From NCBI RefSeq assembly GCF_027943255.1, contig NC_072893.1, forward strand, positions 3,162,001-3,226,000: a DNA stretch of 64,000 nt. Reading direction: 5' to 3'. This document shows, piece by piece, positions 10,701 through 25,700 of this stretch (within the stretch, counting starts at the first letter, position 1; each line of letters opens with the position of its first letter). The position numbers and the translations under genes are program-made. Origin of the DNA: Anastrepha obliqua (taxonomy: Eukaryota; Arthropoda; Insecta; Diptera; Tephritidae). The notes below the pieces were generated by a model. That model worked only from the letters and a program-made list of their open reading frames with translations. It did no database searches and was not told where the DNA came from.

Positions 10701-13700
10701 ACTTTTCAGCCCATTCCGTAGTATAGGGACGTAACGGCCAATTAGCTGGCAGACGAGTTTACAAGAGTTTATTGCTGGTAAAACAACAACGAGAAAGCCG
10801 TTCCACTACGCTCGCTACCTCCCAGCTCAATGTAAAGAAAATTGTTGTCAAAGTAGCGGAAATAGTTTAGCGCTTGCAACACAGCCAATCTCAGATGAAC
10901 AGTATGAAAAATGTAATAATTTAGACATTAATATCAAAAATAGTAATACTAAACAAATCAAACGAGTTAGCGCTAAGTTCGCAGATTTGTTAAACATTTG
11001 CAACCTTAACACATTGACGCCCGGGAACGAGATTTCTCGTTTTCCTTAGACATTTGTAGGTGACCTGGAACAAGAAATCTCGTCGAGGTGATAATCATGA
11101 TGCAATAGCAATAAACAAATCATTGATTATTTTCGTTCTAACGGCATTTGTACTGCTATTGAACGTTATACATACATACATTGGGTTTCTAAGTAAGTTT
11201 TCAATACGGTTTTTATTTTATTTTTTTGCAAGTGTTTAAATTTATATATATTATATATAATTGGCGGATATACCCTTTTTGCGTGTTTGGCCAAGCTCCT
11301 CCTCCTATTTGTGGTGTGCGTCTTGATGTTGTTCCACAAATGGAGGGACCAACAGTTTCAAGCCGACTCCGAACGGCAGATATTTTTTATGAGGAATTTT
11401 TTTTCATGGCAGAAATATACTCGGAGGTTTGCCATTGCCTGCTGAGGGGCGACCGCTATTAGAAAAATGTTTTTCTTAATTTGGTGTTTAGCCGAGATTC
11501 GAACCTACGTTCTCTCTGTGAATTCCGAATGGTAGTCACGCACCAACCCATTCGGCTACGGCGGCCGCCTTGTGTTTAAATAGTCATACTAATTATTAAT
11601 TTTGTTTTAAAGTTGTATACTTTCGTTATGGATTAGGAACACAGTTTTGCGGAGGACTTTCATGATATTTTAATGAATATTATTTTTATTGCACGTCTCC
11701 CAAAGTAATTTTCAAGTTTAAAATCAGTGGTCTTCTAGTAAACTTCAGCAAATTATTACCGGGCGGCAATGTGTTGAGCTTATTTCCGATCACGTTTGAG
11801 GTGGCTTTTATAATTTCTCATGCAAAAGAGTGTATCGGCCGACGTTTGACCAATTTATAAAACTTCACATCTCCTTCGTCTGTAATCGTGCTCAGTCGAG
11901 TAAGATTCCGACTATTTATTGCAGTTGTTTGTCATGTACATTCAGTCATACAAATGCACACTTATATGTGTGTGTACACACATAAGTTTGTTCATATGTA
12001 TGTAGAATCCATTCTACTCGTAAAACAATTCTACGCAGCATTCAAACTCGAGCTCGCCATATTAACCGTTCACTTCTGTTAATATTTAGAACTAAACGTA
12101 AATGTCTTGTATAATTTTTTTTTTATTTATATTAGCTTACATAAATGTACATACATACATATATTAGTTTGCAGTTACACTTGGTCGTAGAATTAGCTTT
12201 GCTTTTGTATCTTTTTGGTATAAATAAATGTCATACATATGTATATATGTAGGTATATACGCCTAGTTGATTAGTAATTAAAGATACATTTCGTTTAATG
12301 ACCACGTTCGGAATTGGCCTAAGTCCTAAGTAAGGTAGGGTAGATCTTCAAAATGGTCGATTTACATATCGCGATTCGATCACTATGCACATACAAAATA
12401 CACTACTTATGAAAAATTATACTGAAAAGCGGATTAGAAAAATTTAAAAAAGTATGCTGCTTTATAGTAAGTGTATGTACATATATAAGTGTAGGTGCAT
12501 ACATATGTGTGTGTACATGTAAAAATATCAAAATGTGTTGTATACAAAAATAAGGAAGTTGTAGTGTAGTTGTAGATGAATGTTAGTAACGTAAATGAAT
12601 AAATACGTCGGTATGAGTATGATGGCATTATCGGTATCTGGGTATCGGGGCGGTGGTGGAAGCGTTGGTGGTGTGGGCGGCATTGAGGCGTAAACGCGCA
12701 ACATGACTGCGCCGTTAAGTTTAGCGTCATTAGCGCTTGCGCCTGTGCCTGCGTTTATGCTTGCGCTTGCGAATTTACATCGCTTTTAGCCTCAGTCAAT
12801 CAGTCATTCATTATCAGTTAGCATGGAGACGTTAACTCTTTGCGTGCGAGACTTTTATGGCCGGCAGATGGGAATGCAGTTTTTTGGCTTGCCCCTTGCA
12901 CTGGCTTACTTGTCACCAAATGCAGTGTTTTGGAGTTATAGGTACGGCCAAGTAATGGTACATGCTCTTCTAAAAAGGAACAACATAAAGAATAAAAAAT
13001 AAATATACTCGTATGATGTAAGTAAAATCATATTTGCATAAATAAACATACATAAGTGCATACATACATGAATGAAATTGATTTATAATGCATATGTATG
13101 AATACCTGCGTGAATATGTACAAGAACTTACATGAAAATACAGACATACATACATAAAAAGGGAAATCAAAACAAGCAAATGTGCATTACATTAAATATT
13201 TCGAAAGTTTCCGCTTTGTCTTCCATGTAAATTGGATCTCAAAATTTTGCTCTGTATGATAACCTTCTATTATGAATTCTGAATTTTTATTCCCAAAGAC
13301 ATTAGTTTACAGTTACAATCAATGCTCACACAGACAGTCGGTTCTATGTAACCGGAACGACCCGGATTTATATCCGGCCAAGGACTGTCACTTCAACAGC
13401 ATTCCCGCTATATGTATGGGGAATGTTTATGCTGCTACAGCAACAACAACCAATTCGATTCTAACGGGTTTGTAATATATATTTCATATTTGTTTTCCGT
13501 TGAGTTTCTACTTAACTATTGCCCAAACATTTTTAATAGCGTTGGAATCAAGCCACTATGGAGGCCATCCAACATTTCAATCCCATTTTGCTGTTTTCAT
13601 TCGGATTCGACTGTCATGTCATACAAAACGCAGCGAGTCACCACAAATAAAGTATTTGCGTATACAAACAAATCAACTGCTCTGTATTGTATGCTGCCTA

Positions 13701-16700
13701 CATTTGTCTTTGTTGTGCCGAACTTGCTGTAGGACGAAAGTAGAAAGTTGACGATATTTGACTATTCCGGCACGACATGCGGTAATCTTTCTACAAATAC
13801 CGACAATCAATAGGCGAAGGGGACTAAAAGCTTTGTTAGCCAATGCTTAGATACAGTTTAACTGGATTCAGGTCAACACGTGTTTCTTGTTCGCCCAAAC
13901 TCAACTTAACTTAGAAACTTTAGAGAGCTATTGGTTTTAGATTCCTAAATTAAGTTTATACGTAAATAAGAGTGCTAGGAAACAATAAAAATTTATTGTT
14001 TTGTTCGAATTTAAATCCAGAATAAGGCAACGCATCAAGTGATCTGTGGAAAATAAAGGCAAAGCTAACAAACAAGCAAAAAAAATCATTGTAAGCATGG
14101 AGGATGAAAAATAAATATCGCTTTTGCAGTCGCGATGAAGTGCTGTGCACCAATCTATAAGATTCTACGAAAACTAAGCAAAGGTTATAGGTGAAATTGA
14201 AGGTGCCATAACTATACTCGCATAAATCTGCTGATCGAACCATTCTGTGGGCAACACTGTAATCGATCAGAGGCGACATGCCATAATGTCGTAGTCAGCG
14301 TAACCGAGCAGACCAATTGGATTTTGGTTTTATGCCGTAACCATAAAAAGCTGCGTCCCGCCGTAGCGAAATAGGTTGCTGCATGACTACCATTCGGAAG
14401 TGCGCATATTCGAATCTCCGTGCATGAAACACCAAATAATAGAAAAAGTTGTTTCTAATTGCAATAATAATAGCCGAGAGGGCAGGTAATGGCGAAACTC
14501 CGAATGTTTTTTACCAAGAAAAAGTTCCACATAGAAAACCATCCTCGGTTTGAAGTCGGTTGAAAACTGCACGTCCATCCATTTGTGGAGCAACATCGAG
14601 ACGCACACCAGAAATAGAGCGTCGAGCTCTGCCAAACACACAAAAAAGGTGTAAGCTAATTGTTGAGTCTCTGCCTTGTGGTATATAATGCCATTACATA
14701 CGTTAATGAATAAATTACTAATTTCCTCGTTGCTGCACAAATAAACGACAATGTATGTAAGCTGTTTATGGCAATGGCACCAATAATAGATGACAGTAAA
14801 TATCGTTGTGGGTAACACCCCGGTTAAGGTTATGGCGTTATGGTATGTCACCTCTAATTTAACCTTAAGTCATGACTTCAACTTTAATTCTGGAAGGCCC
14901 ATTAACTGGAATTAATGCAGCAAACTGGTATTTTATTTAACGTTAATGCAAGAATATGCAGCCCCGAATAGCAACGATTAGCTAAATTATACAAGTATTT
15001 GGCTATGTTATAATGGATGACGAACTGTACCTGAAAGTAGATATTAAAAAAATCTGAGCCCACGAATTAGAAACTGCAAGCAGATGACGTTTGTTGCAGT
15101 TGTATTTAAAAACAAAAAGTTTCACATTTCTCATTGACTGACAACTCGCCGTTGTAGCTTTAAAAGTAGACACTGGAACAATAAACGATGAAATTTTAAT
15201 TGAGGAGTGTATGCAAAAGCGGCCTTTCCTCTTGTAGGACTTCATAAGGATCCTTCACACTTTTGGCCTGATTACGCAGTATGCCATTTTGGAAATATGG
15301 ATTGACTATACTTTAGTAAAGTTACGTTATGAAGTCACACATTCATCTCTCAATAGCCATTCAACGATTCGGTGCATAGACCATGCATGGAATAAATTGT
15401 TCAATACAAATTTTAAGATGAAGAAATTAAATTCAAATTTTAAAAATAATAACGCGCGTACTTGATGTAATTATTAAAGGTATAACATCTCACTTTATAT
15501 CGAGCATCTTGAACGCCCTCTTAAAGACAAACTGCCTCTTTTAAAACTAATTTGTATTTCACAGCCTTTAAATTACTCAAAATCATACATCATGGAAAAA
15601 GAAAAGATCTATAGGAATTAGTAATAAGAAATTAACAAAAGGAAATAAGAATTTCTTTTGTTTATAAACGAGTGGCGCGTTTATGTTAAATCCTTTATAA
15701 TTCTGAATTAATATTATATTCCAAGCATTTCTCTATCGTAAAAATATTTGGGAGCATATTTTATGATGAAAACAATTTAAAAAACCTTTTTTGCCTTTTG
15801 TATATGTATTGCAAGTCTCCTTTATAAATTAACATTTGTATTAGATTTTCAATGTATTCCATAGGAAGTGCAACAGTAAACATTTAATTAATACTAAACA
15901 GTTGATTGTTAAAGTGCTGGCTGACAAAAATTCCATGAGTTCAAAATTTGGCAAGCCGAGCATTCTCAGCAGTGCCTTAAAAACTATTTTTCAAATGTCG
16001 GATGTATTTTCGTATCAAGTCGCTTAATAAGTCGTTAAAGCTTTAGTTCAATCGGGTAAGACAAACTGCAGAAGATTATGCTATTCAGTACCCTGAATAA
16101 GAAATCCGTCATCTTTCGTTGAATATACTAAGGTTACGAAAATTTAGGAAATCTACTACTATTTCTACAGCGGCCTTAATTTTTGCCCCGATTCTCCAGA
16201 ACTTCCCAAATACAACATTGAACCAAGGCGCGCCAAATGTCGCTGCCAGCACATACAGCACGTATACGTCGAACGACTTCTTGTCAGTTAGAAGATCCTT
16301 TCATCAGTTCCATTTTGCTAATATTTTTCAAGCCGCCTTTTGTAATAGTCAGAATTCAATTGATCGATTTAATTAGAGTTTCTGATCATCGAAATATCGT
16401 CGTAAACGAGGCTTCCAATGAGGAGAGTTCCTTGATGATATATTATGCGAGGAAAGCATGCCCGGCCCAATAGGTTTTACAAACAAAAATATTTACTATG
16501 AAATTTAATAATTTTTTATGCAACCATGTTTTGAAATCAGGCGATCTCAGCTGTAGGCAAGTTCAAAACCCTGGCCACGAAAAACCAATTTATAGAGAAA
16601 GTTTTTTCGCATAACGGTAAACGAGGAGCGCCTCGGCAGACAATGGCAAACCTCCGAGTGTATTTCGACCATTAAAAAGCTTCTTCTAATAAACCATTTG

Positions 16701-19700
16701 CGGTTTGGAGTTGGCATAAAACTGTACGGCCCCCCATTTGTGAAAAAAGTCGAGACGCAACCCACAAATAGATGTATATATTGTGGTTCCTAGGCGGAAC
16801 ATAAGGCCTAAAATAGGTGTGCTCGCCCGCCTATTATATGTATAATCCTCATTTCGGGCATCCTAATTTTACACACATTCTTATTTATAGATAGTAACAG
16901 AAGAATATCAAATTGGAAAAAAATCTAATTGGTTATTTTACAACTAGTCCGGTTCTAGTCACTCTTCAACTAGTATGACTACTTCCATCAAATACCAGTT
17001 CATGAACATGGCATGACCACAGGCTTTATGTGTGTGTGTGTGTGTGTGTGTGTTGTGCAAATAGTATGCACGTAAAATGTTCCGCTCAAACTTACAGACC
17101 CGAAAAGTATCTAATTTCTGTATTTACATATAAAATAAACATAAATATTTTGGGACTTTTTTTAAATATGTACATATTCTTTATTTATGTACTAACTAAA
17201 TTGAACAATTTCAATTTCTTTTTTCGTAATAGTGTTGCATTTCTTCTGCCCTTTGCCAAGGCTGTCAAATTTTCGTGTTATTTTCGCAACAAAGTCATGA
17301 AACTGCATGTTCTTTCCACTATCTCCAGGCAAAAGTGCTACATTTTCTACGCTCTACAAAGTATGAGAGTGAACGTTGTTTTCCAGCTTTTGTGCGAAAG
17401 TTTTGATTGTTACAAAAACATTTAAATAAATAAATAAATATGTAAATTATATTATACTTAGTCTTGCTATACATTCTGTGACAAATTTTACAATACATAC
17501 GCAGAAAAAAGTCTATCTATAATGGACTTAACTTGTAACAGAACTTATGGCAGGACTAAGTATGCAATATATAATTTGTAGAAGGGTTGCATTTTTTGTT
17601 GTTCTTTTTTCATAAGAAATATGCAACATTTTCGAATCTATTTTTTCCATGAAAGGACACTATAAATTTCTTCACTTCTAACTTACAAAAAAAACCATTC
17701 CTGTTTAAACGGTAATCAAGTGTTTACGTATAAATATTCTCCTACATCTAGTGGAATTTCACATACATATATACAGGTACAGGTAATATGCTGTATGTAC
17801 GTTAAAAAATGAGATTCAACATATAAATGAAGGGCTTTAAATCAACTTTTAATTCGTCCAAATGTACTTACAAACCTTGTACATACGCACACACGTATAT
17901 ACACAGGTATAATAGTATTTTTAAAGATTCTTTAATACATTCTACATAAAAACAAAATGCATACAGCGTTGACAACATCCAACTACATATACATATACAC
18001 ATACATATACATACTTAGTAACGTTACGCCCGTTCGGGAATACAGAATTAAAAGTTCTTAGCATTCAAAAGTATATATACAAATAATTATAGATGTACAT
18101 ATGTAGGTGTACTGACAAATCTACGGTAGTATAATAATATGTATCTACGAGTATTTTCGTGTATGAGCTGACAGAGTTCTGTTTAAATTGTGTTTTAATA
18201 CTTGTTCAAATCCATATTCTCCATTTGATATTTCCTACTTCCAAAATATACTCATCACCCTACATATCGAACTTCATACACACACACAAACAAAATATCA
18301 ATCTCCTGGCGTACTCACCTTGCAGTTGGCGATTTATTAATGCTGTCAGACCATGACCTTCCACGGTTTTCTTCATGATCAGCATTGGTTTGTCTTCTGC
18401 ATCATCATAATTGCCTGATGGCAAAAACCCATTACTAGCTATGGACTCGCTGACCTAGAAGAGGCGGGAAAGTAAATAAGCTAGTAGTAAGAAGAACATT
18501 TTTTTACCCACCTGCGTTACTTGCATAAGCTTCTTCACGACATCGCGACCCAAAATATGATCGAAAACCGATTGTAAAAACGGTTCGGCCATTATAGATA
18601 ATTTTAGTTTGTCACGGTGCCAAATAAGAACGCGCGACTCCTCCATAGCCATTATAGATACCTATTATAATTTTTTTTTTTGGTACGAGCGTTTATTCAG
18701 ACCCAATGGAAAAAAAAATAAAAATTAATGTTATAAACTTAAAAAACTATGTTTTTAAATACAAGTGTGTTTGTACCTGAAAATAATCGTCAGTTGACAC
18801 TCCAAACCATTCGGGCGAATCTAGGAACTGATGAGGAAATACTATGTGTAGAGCTCTTTGATTCTGTGAAACCACCAACCTGAATGGACGAAAAATTAAG
18901 AGCAAATGCAAAAAAATTAAGTTTTTTTTATATGTTTACGCTATGTACTCAGAAGACTGTTCATTTGCTCTGGCATTAGTGTTCCTTTTTATTTAAATAA
19001 TCGGATATTTTAATAGGTAAGAAATATGATTCAAGCTGGCAACGGAGATATTTTCATTGACAGCAAAGCTATACAAAGAGCAACTCGATTCTATGAAGTA
19101 AAATTAAGAATTCTATTGAAATATCGTGCGTCTGAGGCATCATTGGACACAATCAATACTACTCTATTCTGGGTCCCCGGGCATAGTGATGTTAGAGGGA
19201 ATGAAATAGTGGATGAGAGAAGCAGATACATCTATACCATCGACCCGGATTTATATCCGTTCAAGGACTGTCACTCCAGCAGCATTCCCCGTACACGTAT
19301 TGGGAGTGAATATTCTCCTACAACAACAACAACATATCAACGTCATTTTGTAACATCTATAAAAAAGATCTATGGACCGAACGCAATGATTGAGCTCGAG
19401 CTTGTTTAGGCCATATTAGATAGAAAAATAACGAAAGTACTTTTAATACTGAATAAAGTTCAAATAAGGACTCCTATCAGAGTTATCGCAGAACATAGTA
19501 ATATAGAAGCGACTCAAATTAGACCCACACTACATTACTAGTCTCTAGAAGCGTTTTCATGGCAGAAATACACTCGGAAGTTTGCCATTGCCTGCCGAGC
19601 GGCGGCCGCTGTTTCAAAAAACTTTCTATGATTTCATTATTCATGCTCGGAGACTCGAACCTGCGCACTTCCGAACGGTACTCACGCACGAATCTATGCA

Positions 19701-22700
19701 GCTACGGCGGCCACCCATCTGGCCACCCCAAAGTGGTTTAATACGGAAGCGCATTCACAATGGACAAATATGCCTCGGGTGAAAGTATAAGATGGCCACA
19801 TACACGTAACTCCATCTCAACCTACCTCTCCTCTACAAAAAAAAAACAATATTGCGGTCATTTAATGTTCCCCTTCTGTCATGATATGCGACTAAATTCT
19901 TGATAGAATTGAGCGAAAGTTACTGTCATCAATCATTTAGAGTTTTTCTGGTTTGGTCATTACCCAGAGGATCTTCAATGAAAATAAAAAATATATTTCC
20001 CAATCGCACTATTTGGGAAAGCAGAGTTTCTTGAAAATCAGTATTGCAGAAATATACCCGTTTTGGCCAAGGGTGAAATAAATACCTGCATCATATATAT
20101 ACAAAATAGATAATACCTTTATATTCATATGTAAATGTTATAAAAGCTATGTAAATATAGCATTCAGTTATCACTAAATGTTTTCTTAGTACGGAAAATT
20201 ACATTTTATTACTCCAAATAATCTCTGCGTTAACTAACAAGGAAAATTGTCTTTCTTTAGTTTTAGTTACACGTGACCACCATTCGCCGGGTCTCGGCTT
20301 CGGAACCCACTGTGCGCATCACACATCAAACGAAAACAAAATAATTTTTTCTACTAGCCAATATTTTTGTCATAAAAACCGTCAGCCGTTCAGATCCGCC
20401 TGTTATGCCCCATTTCGTAAGTCAACATCAAATCGCTCCCCACAAATTAGTGTCGAACAATAATAAATGATTAATGAGCCAATGATACACTCAAATCGCA
20501 TTCCGATATCTACATAGTTGAGAAAGCTAAAATAAAATTTTCTGTGTAAAAGCTGTTAGTTAACGTCCATCGACTGTCTTTAAAACATTTATGTTACTCA
20601 TTTATACTTACTTCCCAGACAAGACGAGTGATAAGCTATCAACTTTGGTAACTTTCTCCTGCGCATACACCTCCTGGTACTTTAATGGTCGTATTAGTTT
20701 CATGCAATTCAAAATCTTTTTGAATTGATGTCGCGTCACGCGGAGGGGCTTAAATAAGCTGGCATAAACCTGAAAAATATAATGTTATACTGTTAATATG
20801 CATTTTGCAAAAACATTTTGAAATATTGTATATTTTAACATTTTTTTATAACTTATAGTTTTTGCTTTGAAATAACACAGTTATAATAAAAATTTCTGTA
20901 TAGAATATATTGTATTATATATTTCATATTATATCATATAAAAACATAAAGAATTTTTTTCGCCTGTTGTGCAACCATTTTTAGTTAGAACTTTTTTTCA
21001 TTAATCGAATGAGAAAAGCTGGTGGGAAGCCAAATATTATTATTACTAATAAATATTACTATAATAATATATATTATTACTTAATACATAATGAGTTTTC
21101 CATAAAACTACTTTCAATCCAAGTACATTTTTTCACGATACTAAAATCGTAGATTATATTTAGGTATGTTCATGAAGCAAATAATTTGTAACAATGTTAA
21201 AAAATTATCAAGTTTTGGTGTTCATGTATCCAAAAAACTTGCAAAGTAGGGGAAAGTGAGAGAGCAAAATGACATTTCCTTCTGAGGGGAAGTTGCAAGT
21301 TTTTACTGGATACATTTTTACTTGTAAGAATTTGCAAGTGAGAGAAACAGCTGATCGCAAAGTAAAAATAAACACAAATTAAAATTTGCAAATCGAGCCA
21401 AAATTCTAAATTTAAAAAAGAAGATCACTAAAATGGAAAATACAAGTAAACATATTTTAGACAAAATTTATAAAGTTTATTTTGATGTCATATATTAAAT
21501 GTGAATCAGCCAATGATGTAGTGGCATGTACGTCTGAGCCACAGCCTCCAGTCACCGTTGCTGCAGTTTCCGAAATATGAATTGAAATCATTGAAGGTAC
21601 AGGGTTTGATTGAAAAGTAATGATCCTTATTTTTTTAAGCAGTTTTATTAAACCTTTTGGCTTATAACAGGTGGCGTAAAATTAATCAATTATGGAAAGA
21701 TTTATAATATTTGCAAATATCGTCCTACGGCAATCATATTTGACACTTGTGAGCTAGACAGCTGCAGCATACAAACAGACAAGCAATGGAGCACGTAAGG
21801 GTCAAAACAAGATTTCCGTCATTCAAAATAATATTTTTTTTTAGTAAAAAGTTGAATGGTTAATTTTGCGCCACCCGATTAATTTTGCGCCACCCGTTAC
21901 AACTAATATTCTTCAAAATAGGACCCTTGAGCGTCAATACACCGCTGGTAGCGGTCCTTCCACTGCAAGAAACATTTTTTAAACTCATCCCCCGGAATCG
22001 CGTTCAATTCGGCTGTCACAGTTTTTTGGATCGCCTCGATGGAGTCGAAACGCCTCCACTTCAGCTTTCTAGTTCAACTGAAAACATTTTTAATTGTGAT
22101 TGTTACTGGTTTTGCGTTCATGTACTTTTTTTAATATTTTTCTCGGATTCTCGGAAATTAAGTTGCTGGCAATTTAATGGATGATTTTTATATGAACTGA
22201 CCTTATATAACATTAAGATTATTTTATTTCTAAAGTTAGTATTTATTACATAGCCGAAAGAGTGATAAATAGTCATAAAAAGCCATACGGTGCGCGCCAA
22301 TTCGCCATCGATCTTGGAACTCAACACTTCATGCACCACCATTACAATTTTTAAAATGGAAAAACACCGAAATTATTGTTTATAAGCCAATGGATGAATA
22401 GAGAATAAAATTCGGGGCCAGATTCCAGAGTGGTGATATCGTTAACGAAATATACTCATTTTCATCATAGCAAAAATCTGGTAATTATCCTGAAATTGAA
22501 GACTTGGACTGACAGCAGGTTAGTATGCTGTGTCTCGCAGTTCCGTAATCAGCTGATCAGCCGTCTTAGGGTCGTTAATTTCACAGTTTCACAGCCAGAA
22601 TTTGAACTCGCTTTCTTTTTTCTTGTGGAGTCCGAAAAATTATAGTAGTAAATATGGCCAGAAACCGTGACGATTTACTTCATATAAATAATAACAATAA

Positions 22701-25700
22701 ACATACAGGCAATGCATTCACACTCAAAATAAGTATATAATTTATATATAAAAAATACGCTCGAACCTTTATTTGGGCCACGCTTTCTAACCTTTCAAAT
22801 ATTTTAAAATGCATTCTTATATTTTGCCAAATACAGAAAATCAATTAGGAAAACTTAAAAAGATATCGGCTGTTATTAAAACTGCAAATTTTTCCAACGA
22901 TTCCGCTCACTTTTGACAATTTTTGCTTTTTCTCTAATTCTTACTTCGCATTTAAATGAACTAACTCATGTTATGTAGGCAAAATAACGATTTACATAAT
23001 TTAGAATTGAAATAGCCTGGCTAAAAAAGTTGCCCGTCAGCGCTTGCCAATAATATTAAAATGACAATACATTCCGTTGCGCATCACTTGGCAGCTCAAG
23101 ACAAATTGTGAACGTGTTATGGCACCTCATCTCTATTAGTATTTGTATTCGCAATAGCACCAAAATTAAAATGCAATTAAAATCGCGTAACGAGCGGCAA
23201 TATGCTATATGTACATAATCCCTATAGCTGAAAGTCAGTGTTTAGATTGATTGAACTCACAGCAATTCATTATGTAGATATGTACATATAATAATTCTTA
23301 ATCCAAGAAAGATTTTGAATTTTTACCTACAAAACTACTTGAATAGGTATACGAAATGGCATAGCAAAGGACGGTCAAGCAGCTAAAATACCGGGTCCCT
23401 GGAGTGAGTAATTTCACCACACGAACAACTAATAGTTTCTGAAACGATTCTAATTAGTCCCAATATGTTTTATGTGTGATTTGGATAAGTTAAAAAAAGG
23501 AATAGCCACATCTATAATGTTCGATCGGTCCGTGTATAAGTAGTTGTGATGTAACTGCTGCATTCCATTGCATATGACAAGGGAAATAATGCAGTCCGAC
23601 TATCATTGAATATTGATTGTAAATAAATGTAGCTAAGAAAGCAACAAAGGGGGTTGATGGCTATAATTTAGATACACTAATGATAAGAAAAACTAACATT
23701 TGACATAGAGAGCGGAAGAATAATGAAGAATGAACGTTAACAGCAAAGCCTGATTGAGAAACACCGATAAAGCTACACTAGAACACCTGGCCTGCCAGAG
23801 CGACTCTGTTATGATACGAAAATAGCGGTGTCATTACTGACACTTTAGTTTTAGATCCTTCTAATCTAATCCAATTACATTCAGCTGGACAAACCTGCGG
23901 TTAGCCGGCGCCTGATTTCGTTGGCGATTTGCTAAATATAAATTAGCAGTTGTGGCCTATTTTCTTTTTCTAATTTACAATCGTATAGAGGACGTAGCTG
24001 GTTGCATAAGACTTCAAGAGGACTTAACAAGATTGGAAGCTTAGTGTGATGATAACTCCTTTCCTCTTAATGCTGGTAAATGCCCAGCACTTGTGCTTCA
24101 GTAAACGTAAAGTTACGATTGAGTTCGATTACAAGTTGGACACTACCACCCTCACAAAAATTTAGGCAAAGAAAGACTTGGGGCTCATATTTACATCAAA
24201 AATGTCGTTTTATAAAGATATAGACTTTATGGTTGCCAAGTCTAGGCCTATGCTCGGCTTTGTAGTAAAGAATTCAAAGCAGTTCCAAGATATTTCTTCA
24301 CTGATGAATTTGTATTTCTCTCTTGAAGATCAAACCTCGAATATTGCAGCATCATCTGGGATCCACTCTTCATGGGTTCATATTTAACGTTTCACTAGAT
24401 TTACAATTCATTCGCTTCGTTGGCCTTGCATATAAAGGGTGTTTTTTTTAGAGGTTAGGTTTTCAAGATGAAATAAAACGTATATAATTTAATGCTATGG
24501 CCAAGAATTTAGCTTTATTATAAAGATAAGGGTTTGCCATTATGTTTTAAAAATGATTTCGGGCAAGTGGCCGCCGTGGCTGGCTCGAATAAATTCCAGC
24601 CGAGAGGCCCAATTTTCGACCACTTTTTGCAGCAATTGGGGCCATATGTCAGCAATAACGCGTCCAATATTCTCTTCCAAGACGTCAATCGTCTTGGGCT
24701 TATCTGCGTAGACAAACGACTTCACATAGCCCCACAAGAAATAGTCCAGCGGTGTTATATCGCACGATCTTGGAGGCCACGCCACAGGTCCACGGCGCGA
24801 GATAATGCGCTCACCAAAAGTTTCCTTCAATAAATCGATTGTTGCGTTGGCTGTATGGCATGTAGCGCCGTCTTGTTGGAATCAAAGGTCGTCCACATCA
24901 ACATCGTCCAATTCAGGCACGAAAAAGTCATTAATCATGGCTCTATAGCGCTCTCCATTGACTGTAACATTATGGCCGGCTTCATTTTTAAAGAAATATG
25001 GACCAATGATTCCCTCTGCCCATAGAGCACACCAAACAGTGACTTTTTGAGGATGTAACGGCGTCTCAGCAATGGCTTGTGGATTATGTTCACTCCAAAT
25101 GCGACAATTTTGCTTATTGACATACCCATTTAACCAAAAGTGAGCTTCGTCGCTGAACAAAATTTTCTTCGATGCGTCGCGCGAACCGAACCATTATTTT
25201 CGTAATAAATTTGCACGATTTGCAAACGTTGTTCAGGTGTAAGTCTATTCATTATGAAATGGCAAACCAAACTGAGCATAAATCAAGTGACAGCTGTCAA
25301 AAAGACCATCTACGAAAAAAGTAGTGCCAACTTGAAAACCTAACCTCTAAAAAAAACACCCTTTAGTTTGCTTGCATATAAAAGTAGATGCCGTTCGTTA
25401 GCATTGCCAATATTAGAAATGCGAAAAAAAAACTTCTTCGGGAATGTTTATAAGGGACATAGCCACGAATCATATCAAATGCAACTTCTTACAGGAGCTG
25501 ATACTTTTCAATTGTCCGATTCGTAAGCTTAGACTCAGCAGCATGTTCCGTTTACCTAATTATAAGACCAATTTTAGTTGTAATGAACCACTTATGATAC
25601 ACGTTGTACATATAAGGCAGTCTAACCATTTTATTTTTTTTAATTTAGATATATTCTCTAATTCACGAGAGGCTGGAGATACACTTTTTGGAGATACACT

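Larger units (their letters stand above)
18990..19850 (+). pseudogene. LINE RNase H / 3'-end remnant, interrupted twice
   Basis: Reads FWVPGHSDVRGNEIVDE, the closing block of LINE RNase H, with upstream pieces. It is broken at 19240 by a CAA-tailed element and at about 19553 by a SINE. LINE-like 3' sequence resumes at about 19730 and ends in a poly(A) run at 19839-19849. It sits in the Popeye intron between the second and third coding exons. Confidence 0.55.

Noticed and set aside
14387..14851. 154-residue minus-strand open frame
   Set aside because: It covers a plus-strand SINE and flanking intron DNA; the sequence is repeat-derived and has no family motif.
16119..16473. Possible small gene
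   Set aside because: Two overlapping frames, no motif, no splice support and no codon bias; lies beside a SINE relic in an intron.
24540..25160. Functional transposase on the minus strand
   Set aside because: The frame is broken between the first and third catalytic blocks and the DNA-binding half is missing, so it is listed only as a deleted element.
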